Shown here: positions 1-12,466 of the stretch, piece by piece
Numbering within the stretch: the first letter of the stretch is position 1
Layout: every line of letters starts with the position of its first letter
From: Anisakis pegreffii
Taxonomy: Eukaryota; Nematoda; Chromadorea; Rhabditida; Anisakidae
DNA length: 64,000 nt
Assembly (NCBI GenBank): GCA_035041965.1
Contig: JAPYMA010000581.1
Location: forward strand, 1 to 64,000
Direction: 5' to 3'
The notes under the pieces: generated by a model
The model's input: the letters and a program-made list of their open reading frames with translations, nothing else
What the model was told of the DNA's origin: nothing
Databases searched by the model: none
Position numbers and translations under genes: made by a program

Positions 1-3000
1 GTTCATCAAAAGGAGTAATGGAGCACCTGAATGTGAGAACCACTGGACTAATGGTATTATTGGCTCTAAACCAATGAATAATCACATTTTCACTTGGTTA
101 TCTTAGAAAAAGAAAGATTCAAAATCAAATTCGAACCTCCTGTAGTGTTCAGATTGTGTTTGATATGCGATAGCTTGATGCATTTGCGTCAGATAAATGA
201 AACGATTCAGAAAGGTTGATGAATTTCGAGCGAACTCACATTCGTGCACATTATTCACATTGTAATCAGAAGAGCATTCCGTTGGAATCTGTGAATGTTA
301 ACGAATAACCTCACAGTCACTTCAACAATCCAAAGACCATTCGAAGAAATATGTTTTAAATGTTCGTTCGCCAGTGTTCAACTCATCCCGAAATAGAAGA
401 TCACCAGCAACAGTGGTGTTATAATCGTCTTGTTACGATTGTTACTCACCATTTATGAGTTCTGTGTGCACTCATATCTTTTTATCAGTTAAACAATTTC
501 TTGAACGATTAAAATATTTACTTCAGATCATATCGTCATCCAACATCGTGTTTGCTGTCTATGTGACGGACTACATTTGATAGTGTATCATATAGTAATC
601 AATTGGAAAGTCATATTGTCATAATTATTGTATTATTAAACTATATTCACGCTTCCACTTGCATTTGACAATAAACTCTATATCAAACTCTCAGTCACAT
701 ATCCACCCGACAATCATTATTTTTACTTTACACTATCGCTATTGGAAAATTTAAAGTTATTGAGAAGTTTAAATGGCATATTACCCGAAAATGTGAGAAT
801 ATCATAGTGATCAGTGAGAACAATCCGCCGGGGTGATGTTGCCTGTGCACCAATGATTCACTTGTATACGACAGCTGCGATTCATTCAAATACCTCATCA
901 GAGTCTCTCTGTAATTTGCAAATTCACCATTGCTTTCAGCAAAATGATGAAACTAAAAAAAAACTGCAATTTTACGATCAGAAAATCTCATAGTTAGTAA
1001 TAACGTGGAAATCCATAGTCCCGTTTTTAAAATCGCCGGAGCACATAATTTTCTTTCAATTTTTTTTGGAGATGGTTTATTGAGAGGGAGACTGGGATTG
1101 CATTTTAAAAAATGGAATGTGCATGACTGTGTTTGAATCAAATCTGAACACCAACATCATCGGCATCGACTGAACGCCGTATTCAGATGCACATCTCGGT
1201 ATCAAATAGACGTGATCTTTCCACAGATCAATAATTTCGTTGTAAAAATGTATATCACCATATCGCGCTGAATTTGGCTCCATTGCTACACCGCCTTCTC
1301 TTAATTAGTTTAATAATAATTTGAGAATACACAATATGATTTCATCACGATTCAGAAAATTATGTGATCGCATAACCAATATACAACGCTAACTTTTCTG
1401 TTTGGACGCCATTCGATGGACTCGACAGAATGAATGGTCTGGACGAGTCCAATTCTAGTACCAAAGGCTGAATTGTATCCACATATAACTTTTTATAGTC
1501 TGCGATCTAAACAAGAGAACAACTTCGAAGTTGTGTTATTTGCATTTACAAAAATGATTTATTTTTGTGACGGTGGGCGGCTTTACTCACTGGAGCTGAT
1601 ATGGCGATAAAATGACAAATAATGATTAAAATCAAAAGTAAGATCCAGTTCGAACCATGTCCTTTAAATGATAGTTATCAACAATCCACCACTTATCACG
1701 AATCGCCAACTCGTTCTCATTATTACCAGACCACAGCAATATGGATGGATGATGACGCAATCTGCGAATCTGAATGATCGTTATAAAAAATTATTTTATA
1801 ATAATAAGTATTATTATAAAAGTAATTATTATTAGATGATAACACTTATTATCTCATCTATCGAGCAATAATGCAATAAACGAGATATATGGGAAGGTAC
1901 ATGGAATTCAAATCAGATTACCTGTGTTCTGATTTCTTTTCGTACGTTGATGCGAAAATGCTCATCGACTGGATACAGAGCACATGCAAACATCAAATCA
2001 TGCCATATAAGAATCCCCTTAAATGATTCTGATTCTGCCAAGAAACAAATCAATCTCAATAATGAAATTCATAAAATATAGATTTGACTGCTATCCCAGA
2101 GCCCTCAGTCAGTCGATCAATTTACAATTGAGTTGTAAAATACACAGATGACAACGCGAGATTCACTGATTTGTTCAGAATGCGTTTAGTAACCATATCT
2201 TCCCAAATCAGATTTACCGAACGTTCTTCATCGTTACGATCAGCCTATACAAGCCAAATCATGGAATAATGATTCAATTGAAATGAAATATTTTGAGTTG
2301 ATGTGACCAGGAATAGAATCTTAAATCTTTTCTTATGAAAATGTCGTTGTGCACTTGTTTTCTGTGATGAAGCAGGTTTCGTTAACCATCATAGTAAGAT
2401 ATCGAGTGTTCCAAGATAAATTCCTGGGAAATTGGCATATAACGGATAAAACCAAACCAACTGATCAGCACTTTCGTAAAACTGATCGCTCTCATAACGA
2501 CCGCCACCCCAAACTCGTAGTGTATTCATATTCGCCTCAACCACCGATTTCAATAGGAAATCAATTCTCTCCGTATGATTTCGTGCAGGAAACGATGAAA
2601 CCGGTATCCAGTTAGATCCTGTGAATGAATGCTCAAGTTCTTTGATCAATGCCTACATCAAAAAGCATTACTGCGAGAAATATAAAGTCTCTTTTTTTCA
2701 GCTGTAAACAAATGCAACTAATTACGATCACTAAGCCTTGGTGTGGACTGCAATAATGCATTCCAAATCCGACAGAGAACAACGAACCCTTCAAGAAAAT
2801 TGCGACGTTGTTGATTTTGAAGAAGAAATTACGTCCTTTGTTTGGGTGTTCAGCATCAACCAAATCTTGCACTAGCTCAATGCTACGGAATCCAATCTTT
2901 ATTGGTTTTGCGTGAATGATCTCATCTAAATCACCACAATAATCTTTTATTTGCGTCACAATCGGAAATTCACTTGTCCAAGATATGACGAAACTACCGT

Positions 3001-5521
3001 TGCGTTGAATGTTTGCATTCAACAAATAAAGACGTTGCGTTCCGTAGCCATTTGGCCACCACAACTGCACTGAACTCTTTGGTACGACCAGATTTACGGT
3101 GAACTGATTGTGTCGCATCTTGTTTAGCTTTTCAACGAATGAGACCCAAAGTGATAGTTCAGGAATGGAGACCGAACCATGCACACGGTCATCCGTGATA
3201 GCACTGTACAAATACAATTCAATCCGAACCAAAAACCTATCTGAAAAGGGTCTGTTTGAGAACATTTCATAAGATTTTCACTGGATTGAGCTCATAGCTT
3301 GTACGTTTCATTTTCAAAGCATCATCAATATGTTCAGATTTCAGCAGTACGCTAGTGATACATTATGCTCGACGGATATAATAATAAGAATCTATCTGTT
3401 AGAAAATTCCTTCATGAATAACGTCACTTAGAAGTAACCAGTTGAACAGATGTTCGTCTTTTCATTGGTGAACATTCATAAGGATCAAATGCATTTAGTC
3501 ATAGTAGAACATTTATATACGACCGTATTGGATCATGAAACTTGACAATTGATATTTAGCAAGGTTATAATAGATATTCTGGATTACTTTCATCTAATAG
3601 ATTGCAGTATGTTGTCTTATGGTATCTTTATTCAAGCTTCATGCTCGAAGCTGTTCAGCAAGGTAGGCCATAATAATTAAATGCTGTTATCTGTTAAGAG
3701 ATCAATTGAACTATCACAAATACTTCGTAACATCATCATCTCAACTCAGAATTATTCTCTTCTAAATAATTTCACTCAATTAACCTTGCAGCGGTTCCAC
3801 TTGAGCACTGATACGTTCGAAGAAAATCTCATTTATCGCCTCTAACGATATCGCTTGCCAAATTCCAACTGTTGGGAATGTGGGTCCCCAGTCCCAAGCA
3901 AAACTCGACTGAATCTTCCTGAAGCAACAAAAATATCTGACTTCCACATCATTATCTCCACGCTTTTGCCGCTATCAGTATTACCAATGCATCGTTGTGG
4001 TAATTATTACAACGTGATAATTCTAGTATCACTATTAACCCGAATAATATAGGCATTATTGATATGTTTGCCAATGTACCTCATAAAATTGATGTGACAA
4101 TCACCACGATAAATTGATGGTGGACATATTGGTGGTATATCGTGATGGGACGTGACCTGAATGACGACAATCAATGAGTATGTTCTTGTGAAGAAATTTT
4201 TTTGTTTTCTTGCAAAAAAACTGCATGTTTTTGCCATGAAATTTGATGTATTCACATTGAAATTTGATATATTTTGAAGTGGTACGCTCAGAAAACTTCA
4301 TACAAAAAACATCTCGAATGTTCAGTGAACCAATTATGCAATCATGATGATTTGTGATGGAGAAATGGGCAAAATGAAATAATTAACATGGTACTCGTTG
4401 GACTGTCGTTTCGCATAATGAATTGGTGATTTGAAATGAATACGAATACTATTACGTCCAGCTCTCCAACTTTCTAGCGGCACGAGGAAGGTATGAAACT
4501 GGTTGTTTGAACGTAAGATCTTCCACTCATTCAGATACACACTGGCCACAGTGTCGAGTCCTTGTGCATTCAACAGAACACTTCTTAACTGAAATAAATA
4601 TTGCAAACGAACGTTATTAGTAACCAAGCTATATTGTTGTTTTCCCAACTACATCCACTATTCCAAATATACCGTATTATCTATGAGTAAATGAGTTCAG
4701 ACTTCAGATTTTGACCAGCGAGGTCATAACATATTCGTATTGAGAATCAACTGAAAATGAATGAAGTGTTGGAAAAATATGATGCAAATTACACAGTGAA
4801 TATTCAAGACTAGTTTGTGCACAAGTTCACAATCCAGATTACATGTGATTGAGGTTGCACTATTGCGATATATCACATTTCGAAGGTTGCACCAAAACCG
4901 ATGTATAATATGTGCCAACAACGACATTCTCATACTCAAATCATTAACCTCCTCAAGTATCTTTAATATTGTGGTGGTATTTTTCATTTAAGCTAGTAGT
5001 TTGGACTAATAAACATAAGCAAATTTTGTTATGGGCATCATTGAGCGTTATTCATTCATATGTGAATAATCTCAGAAATGCGCTGAAATTCATCGTAGCA
5101 TTGCGTTCATCATCTTCATAATCATGAGAATATGAATGAACACGAAACAAACTGTCTATTCACAATCAGAATTAACCATTTTCCATCGTTCAGGCAAATA
5201 GAATTCACTTTCATAAATCCAATCCAAACGCGCTATCCATCGCAGTTTCTCATCGTTATTCGCGTTCAGCGGATTGCCAATGAAGTTGTTGTTGAATAAA
5301 TCCGTGTAGATATCACCCGGAACGGTTGCGCGGCCTTTTATTGAAGCGTTCTCATTACGGAACGTCCACACAAGTGAATTCAGATCGAAATGCTCATTCG
5401 ATAAGCGTAAATGGTGTTCTATTTTACTGACTGAAATGCTGCTACCAGCAAATACTGATGATGACTCAATGAGGAATAATGCTGATGCAGTAGTTATGCA
5501 TATTCCTATGAATGTTTTCAT
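1..5521 (-). CDS. MANBA: Beta-mannosidase (GH2 family), C-terminus cut by window edge
   Basis: Lysosomal exo-glycosidase that removes terminal beta-mannose from N-glycan fragments. Twelve exons, phase-consistent: 5521-5177, 4588-4388, 4156-4080, 3918-3785, 3240-2788, 2618-2458, 2017-1922, 1769-1656, 1506-1394, 1299-1156, 908-785, 288-137, about 704 residues (the human protein has about 880). Visible landmarks: N-terminal signal peptide ([20 protein letters not shown]), the GH2 block [37 protein letters not shown] and [12 protein letters not shown]. The acid/base Glu lies in WSGNNENE (exon 8) and the nucleophile Glu in ASEYG (exon 10). The start was chosen because ATG at 5521 directly follows a tttacag acceptor (cis or spliced leader); an upstream in-frame Met at 5551 would bury the signal peptide. 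Several donors are GTTAAT. The expected block around GALYWQLND should fall at about 1-70, but I cannot read it cleanly there (see findings). Confidence 0.9.
2145..2252 (-). pseudogene. Exon-like remnant inside a beta-mannosidase intron
   Basis: Within the intron between exons 6 and 7, the minus strand reads [20 protein letters not shown] behind a tatag acceptor. Direct splicing from exon 6 (ending ADQL) to exon 7 (starting [10 protein letters not shown]) gives perfect family continuity, so this block is not needed. It resembles the family's N-terminal block (NDE..., then DWVY.R.F), which the real exon 1 also carries. It may be a decayed duplicated exon, or chance. Confidence 0.25.
5086..5125. 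repeat. Short direct repeat, copy 1
   Basis: About 40 bp beginning gaaattcatcg and ending ttcataat. It recurs at 5779-5818 with only two or three mismatches, upstream of the beta-mannosidase first exon. No function is evident. Confidence 0.7.
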
Positions 5522-7148
5522 CTGTAAATTATCGAATGTTTCAGAATTCATTCATTTAATCAGAACTCTTCACCATCCAGAGAATACGCCTCTATGAGAA
5601 AACTGAACACCATTCAATAATCGTAGGTGAGATCAACGAGCACAATCAACACAATAATTATTATTGGATATCATATTTTGAAAAGTTAGCTGAATGAGAT
5701 TGCGTGTTTTCAATAAAGCGACAGAATAATTCTTTATTGTCAGTAAATAACATTAAATAGACCGTAATAACAGAGGAAATGAAATTCATCGCAGCGTTGC
5801 GTTCATCATCTTCATAATGAGAGTTATTGGCCAACGTATCACTTCAGTGAGTTATCTCTGATAAGAATGATTACTAGAAACATTTATGTAGTGAATATAT
5901 GCTGATAAGAAATCACGCTGTTCATTGGACGGAGATTTCTGAAGAGAACTGCTGCATTATTGCTATCATTATTTCAGTTGTTGATGTTATCGTTGCAACG
6001 ATCATTTAAATAAACTCTACGGCAACTAATATTGGTAGATACATAACGCATCTAACAGATACAAATCCAACATAAAATTAGTCATCTTCTTAGGATTGCT
6101 TCAGTATTATCGGATAGATGCAAATAATTTGATGATAACTTGAAATTTCGCAAGTAATTGGTTGATGTCATCGGTAAGTGTAGGATTGTTTGCTGGACTA
6201 TTCAACGGAACAATGTTGTGACGAGTATTCAGTTACTGTTATGCGTGTATGATGGCTAGGAAAGATCTAAGTATGATTTTATTCATAGACTAAACGTTCA
6301 GAGATTGTTATGAATAATGGGCTGCGAGAATGACTGCGCTATAAGAATGATTTGTATTCTCTGCATGAACGATTCATCAATCAGACTTATTATCATCATA
6401 TGAAACTGTGTCAATTTTGTAGAATGTACCGCCTAACGAAATAATATTGATGAAACAGAAGAATGTAATCAAGAATTATTCGAAATTAAGCAGCAATCAT
6501 AAAAACTACTCGTATCACTATCAAACTTAAATGACACAAAACAATGACCCCAACAAAACAACAACCTCATAAAACCTCGAAGTGTCAATCATTACACAGA
6601 CAACACCTAACACTCCTCAACTATCAAAATAATACAACATGAATGTCACACAAAAAAAAGAAAGCATTCAAAAAACCTTCAGAAAATTCGAAGTAAGAAT
6701 GATTAGAACGTCTAATGCATTTCAGAATCACAACTGATTAATAAGCTATAACCATACAAATCTACAAATTTACTGGTAGTTATAATCCAAATCAGTGATG
6801 ATAACAGCAGGAATGACGAATTTGTTGTGGATATGAATGATGTGCATGCATTTCAAATATGAATAATTGACAAATTAAAAAATAGTTGATGAATTAAAAT
6901 AGTAACTCTCATATGTGATATCTTCTGGACGATAATCATCTTGTATATCTTATAAGCTGATCAACTTATATCAATATCTTATAATCATCATCTTATATCA
7001 AGCTGATCCGAAATCGAACTGATTTCTCGTTCAATCGCAACTATTAACACATATGAACGAGACAATGTTCAAAAGCACTCGTCAGCAGCAGCACACAACC
7101 GACTTATAGTTAAATGAATAAACAATATCACCGTAACAAAACGATAAA
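5522..7148. other. Intergenic, beta-mannosidase to METTL18-like gene
   Basis: AT-rich sequence with no long open frame and no family resemblance on either strand. It should hold the beta-mannosidase promoter (right side of that minus-strand gene) and the 3' end of the methyltransferase gene. Apart from the short direct repeat I see nothing specific. Confidence 0.6.
5779..5818. repeat. Short direct repeat, copy 2
   Basis: Same orientation as the copy at 5086-5125. Together they bracket the beta-mannosidase first exon and its upstream flank. Confidence 0.7.
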
Positions 7149-8810
7149 TTAAACTTTTCGAGTGAATCGAATCACTCTACGCGGTACTTCAGCATCGATC
7201 GTTGACACTTCATATGAATCAAATTTACGGTGTGTTTTTATGAATTCCAAGAAGGTCGGTATATTTCCACCAACACCAAAATAGTACAGTTTCGCTGCTA
7301 ACAACCTGAAAATAGTTTATCAATAATTCACCAATTCCATGCATAACGTCACCTAATACCCCGAACTACCCCAAAATGGCTAATTTCCTTCCCAGTGGGG
7401 ATCTCTGCTCTAATAATATAATCAGTGCCATCGGAAACGGCTGAAATGAAAACGTCGTACACAATTCCGTCGGCTTCCAACGCCTCATCGAAAAGACTGT
7501 GCAACTGTTCATACATGCGCTCATTATAAATCGTTTCTGATGTTAATATCACATCGAATCTGCAATTAAATAAACTCGTTAACTGTCAACAAATACTCAA
7601 TAAGTTTACAAAAATGATCAGAATTGATATGATAGATGGATATTTTTTAAAAATGTTTATCGAAACGTCACACAACTAACTTGCGTCCATTCAGACTCTC
7701 TTTGAAATCAGTCCAGTTTGATGCAAAAAATTGACATTTGTCTATTTTCACATTGTTCGGAGCGAAATTATCCTTTGCAAAGCATTCAATAACTGCTTTG
7801 TTCTGAAGTGAAGTATTCGTTGGTGAATGAAACTGATCACGAATTATGCATAGAATTAGTTAAGAATGCGTAACACATGAATGCTATTGATAAGCTCTTA
7901 TGAAGTGATCGATGAGATACTGTACACATGAAATCGACTTTATTCGAGTAAAACTCACAAAATCCTGTACGACAGCCTCTTTGGCTCCCTTTTGCAGAGC
8001 GAGAATCGTCGGTAGAGCAGCCCCACAACCAATCTGATCGGTTGAACACTTTTATTCTATTTTGTGATTATGGAACAGTTGATGAGCTCATTAAATTCTA
8101 CGTTAATGCTCTCAAATAAATATCACAGAAGTCTCAACATAAAAATAAAAACCTCCAAGACGGATTTATTAATGAAAACAACTTCGTCCGGTGTTGAATC
8201 GATATAATTGCATAAATCAATAGAACCTTCCCAAACTTTTAATCCACCTATAAATAATGATAATAATAATAATAATAATCAAGCACGATCTCTACTTACA
8301 CAAACGATCTCAACAAAAACTTTTCTCAAATCAACTACCAGGCAGGCATTCACTGTATCCAAGACGAATCGCTTCTCTATGAATACAACCCAGAGAATAA
8401 TTATTCCTTCAGATTAAGAAATCACCATCAAGGAATGAACATTCTCTATCACTTCACACTGACCATTGTTCAAAATGAGCAAGTGTTCAAATACTTACAC
8501 TCTTTTCTCACGTACTGATAGACGTTAGTCAATTTGATTTGTTGTTTTATCCGAGAGCAGTGCTCGACTCGAAATGAATTATTACGAGATGAATGGACAA
8601 ACCCTCGTATAGACCGGATGTGAGGTCAGAGTGCGCGATGTTCTTCAATTGTGCATCGTTGTCGAAACCGCGCTCGGCCAGATTTTTGTTAATCTTGTGT
8701 GCATTGATGAAGAACAACTCCCGACCCGAACTCAACTCGACACGTTCCAAGCCATCGTGTGCCTTCTTATCTCCACTTGCTTCTTCTCGACTACTCACTA
8801 CTTTTTGCAT
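7149..8810 (-). CDS. METTL18: METTL18-like protein-histidine N-methyltransferase
   Basis: SAM-dependent seven-beta-strand methyltransferase. METTL18 orthologues methylate a histidine of ribosomal protein uL3. Six exons: 8810-8603, 8247-8153, 8033-7959, 7802-7681, 7559-7461, 7305-7149, giving 251 residues (human about 370; the missing part is the N-terminal extension). Diagnostic blocks: DLTSGLYEG-GLKVWEGSIDL, SAM motif I LEIGCGAALPTILALQKGAK followed by VVQDFN, FDVILTSETIYN, and LLAAKLYYFGVGGNIPTFLE. The last 3' donor is ambiguous: a donor at 7460 yields the family-like join DGI-VLLAAK, whereas a donor at 7352 keeps frame but adds 36 residues absent from the family. The first ATG (8810) opens the only long frame. 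The basic N-terminus (MQKVVSSREEASGDKKAHDG) fits a nuclear or nucleolar protein. The METTL18 assignment rests on recalled family sequence. Confidence 0.85.
8253..8280. repeat. (AAT)n microsatellite
   Basis: Run of taa/aat triplets in the first intron of the METTL18-like gene, immediately upstream of the exon 2 acceptor. Confidence 0.85.
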
Positions 8811-11800
8811 TTCAACTTCTCACTGACACAAAATATTCGTTTAACTAGCGAACGATCGCACTGTGAAGCAATCGCTCCGAATCCATCCAAAACATTCTCG
8901 CATTTAAGACTCAGAGCGTTAAGCGATGATAAATAAAGTAAAAACGAACAAACATTATAAAGTATTCGAGAAGAAAATCAATCGACTTAACCATGTCTCT
9001 TCACACGATTTTCACCAGAGAATCAATGGATGCAAAGCAAAACAAAAAGAATTCCAAGAATCAGTTTGAGAAATTGGCCATTCAGAATGGAATGAGCAGC
9101 CAGCCAAACAACCAAATGCAATGCAATGCAATCAAATGAAATACACTCAAAAGCTGTCTACCGTCGTCCATTCGATGATTGCTTTAAAGTGAGTTTATGA
9201 GTTCTTCCAGTGTAGTGTGGTTGGTTGCATAATGATTTTGAGCAATGAGGATGATGAAGCAAACAACCGAATTATTATTCATTCGTTGAATTAGTAGTTT
9301 CGATGAAATTTGAAAATGTTTGAGAACGAAAATGTCAAAATTTAACAACTGAAAGTGTAATGAGAGTGAAGTTCGATTACTAGATGTAACAACGAGTGAA
9401 ATGCATCAAAATCATACAAATAAATATTTATCAAATCCATCAATTACGCTTTCAAATAAAGCGTAATTGATGGATGGATTTGATAATTATTTCTCAGCGA
9501 TACAAATTAAAAACGCTTTTAATGAAACGAACGCTCTGGCAATAGCAGAGAATGTAATGGTATTAATGAAAATGTCATTAATAACACCACCACCATTAAC
9601 AATAGTAATTGCCATGTGATACAAGACACTCGTCATTTATCCGCTCAATATTTTCAGTCCTCAAGAGAGCGGTGGTCGCTGGATGATGAATCGATCAAAG
9701 CAATCAATCAGCCCAATTCACATCGGATTGTTTCATCCGTTTTTGAAAATCTTTCGACTGACAATCACGCAGTCAATAGCTTGTTATCATAAATCTCCTG
9801 CGATTAAACCATCAAATCCAGACACACTCCCATTCATGATGCCATTTTTTCAGCTGATAATCATAAAATAACCCCATCATGCTTTGTCCCACAATGCCTT
9901 GACTAGAACCAATCTAGTTATGAACATCCGAGAGATAAACCTGTCAGGAGGGTATAAGCCTACCTATTTAACAAATGACGCTATGCCCTAAACAATATCG
10001 CATATTCTTTTGCTTTATGCAATCATTAATTAGCAGCAATTTTGTGTGTTTGACAATTTCATAAGCATGTCTAATGAAATTTTATTAAAACTGAAACGAC
10101 GAGTGCAAAATGTCTAATGAATTAATTGCATGCAATCAAATCGCTCACAAACCAGTAAGTAACGAATATGTAGATATAATAAACAGCATAATGGTCTACG
10201 ATAACGAAGAATGTGCACTATATTTAAGACAGCTTACAACTGGATTATTCGTTCTCCTCCTCAAAGCAACAACCGCCCTTTGTGCATTTCGTCTTTCTGA
10301 AAACATCATCATCTCACTGATAATTCATTCATTCATATCATCTCTGTTCATTACACAACAAAACCTTTAACCCTTATAAAACGCGATACCAAAAATCCCA
10401 AAACGCGAGCAAACAAGTATGGAACTTAATCATAGAAAAGAACCATGAATTATAGCCATCATCAGCATGCATTCTACACCTTGAAGAGCAACCATTCGAA
10501 AACAAATCCAAAAACATTTATCCATTATTGTAAAAATCGAGAAAATAATAATTCCTAAACAAAATGCTATCACAGCCAATAAACAGGAAAGTATATCAAA
10601 TCAATACGGTTACATCTATATACAATAAATAAATAAATACTAAAAATCAGATTATACCGTACGAATGAATCGAAATATCACCACACAAAGAACATCTTCA
10701 TCACATTTCTTCACGATGGCTCAACACAATAATAAAACATTACATCCAATAAATATACCATAAAAATCTGCATCAAATCGTTACTTAATGATTACGGTTA
10801 CAGTCACTCACTCATACAATATACAATACTATTCAATCAGATATTCACGCACAAACTCAAATTTACTTGTCAATTGTCACTATTGGATATATAGATGAAG
10901 TCAAAGTAAGGAAACGAGAAAGCCCAAGCACATTCAAAGTAAATGATCATGTGGTATAATTCACTGCTCTATTTTTATAAGCGTTATTATAGTTCAGCAA
11001 ATACTCACTCCTCTCCTCTCCGTATCACAACATTCTCCAATTCAATCGCTGCGCAGTAATACCCAAATATTGATGATGGTTTCAAAGAAACAAAACTCAT
11101 TCGATCGGGCAATCAAAAAATGACGAGAACAAGTCTAAACTGAATGGAAGAGAAAGAAAAACAATTTGAAATGGGATCAAAACAATAGAGCATTACAAAC
11201 CAACCAATAATGGCCAGAAATCTGAATAAACAGGATACTAGACGGGTGAGTGAATAAGTGGATATGCAAAGAATATCTGAATCCACCGGAAGACGACAAA
11301 TCATGACGAGAGGGTGATGAACAAATAATTCAAACGGTGATAATCACAACCAACAACAACAAATACTTTTCCTTTCTAGCGTTCCTTACAAGATCAGCTC
11401 ATCTGAAGCAAGAGAAGATTAATCCAACCATTTAATTCGCACTACCGAAGATTTGATATTGCAACTTATTTATCGCAATGAATGATTGATTGCCCTCAGT
11501 GTCCCAATATCTTATAAACATGATCCAACCAACCATCACTATGCCCAAAGATTTTGATTTCCTCATTCAATCCCTTCCGTCTCCCTCATTCCAATAAAAA
11601 CAAACAATTCAGTGGCCACACAATAATGAATAAACAAGAAAACCACATAAATAAACGAATAAAAAGTAGCACAATGAAAAGTGACACTTCGCATGCATCA
11701 TCAATTCATTCAAAAGATATAAAGGCCAATCAATTGAAACAAAGCAGAACAAGACAAGAATCCATAAAAACAGTCGACTGCTCGCTTGAATACTTCAAGC

Positions 11801-12466
11801 TTGCCCAAATTGGCTAGGTTGCCGAATACTTACGCGATCAGGTGATCACACTGGAGATACCAGCGAGAAAAATGACAAACGATAAGAAATCGATTGGGTT
11901 CAAGAAAGCTGCCTGATATTTCAGTGTTACAGAAGTCTTATAGGCGAAGACCTATGAAAAAGAATACAGTTTTAGAAGGATTATTAGGGAAATCAAAAAG
12001 AATGGATGAAAGGAAAACAGAAACAGAAATAAGAACGAAACAATTGAAAGGAAAGCTCATAATCAAATGAAAAGGCAAATCATGACGATATTGATAATTA
12101 ATTGATCAATCGTAAATAAATGCATTGTATAAAACCATTAATTAATCATTGAGAATAATGCAAATTCTTCAAAATCACCACATATGAAAACAACAAGTAA
12201 TGTGAAATAAAGAATTTCACTGATCGTTTCTTCTCTTTTGCCATCGAAACGATTCAATGTGATCCCCTTCAACTGATAAAATTTCAACACAAATACGTTT
12301 TTGAACGATGCAATACGAAAAAACGATCACTTGCATTTGAAATAAATCCCAAACAAAGAAAGCAACAGAGTTGAAGTAAAAAAAGTGGAAGCAAGAGGAA
12401 GTAAACCGACGTCCCAAAAGGCTCATCACGATGGTAAAAGTTAAGGGCAAGTGCGCAAGCTTCGTG
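8811..12466. other. Intergenic, METTL18-like to golgin 3' end
   Basis: About 3.6 kb of AT-rich sequence. Short frames at 9683-9871, 10110-10370 and 11554-11817 lack family resemblance and splice support, and I judge them non-coding. The left part should contain the methyltransferase promoter, the right end the golgin 3' UTR. The only marked structure is the hairpin at 9431-9483. No tRNA or snRNA signature was recognised. Confidence 0.6.
9431..9483. repeat. Perfect inverted repeat (hairpin)
   Basis: An 18-bp perfect stem, atccatcaattacgcttt at 9435-9452 pairing with 9458-9475 across a 5-nt loop. The pairing resumes between 9431-9438 and 9476-9483 after a small register shift. It could be a tiny foldback element or a structured transcript. 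Confidence 0.85.

Noticed and set aside
8547..8936. Plus-strand frames of 77-101 codons over the METTL18-like first exon
   Set aside because: Antisense shadows of a well-supported coding exon.
9900..10080. Possible small nuclear or spliced-leader RNA gene in the gene-free stretch
   Set aside because: No SL1-like 22-mer, Sm site plus hairpin, or tRNA A/B box combination could be found by reading.
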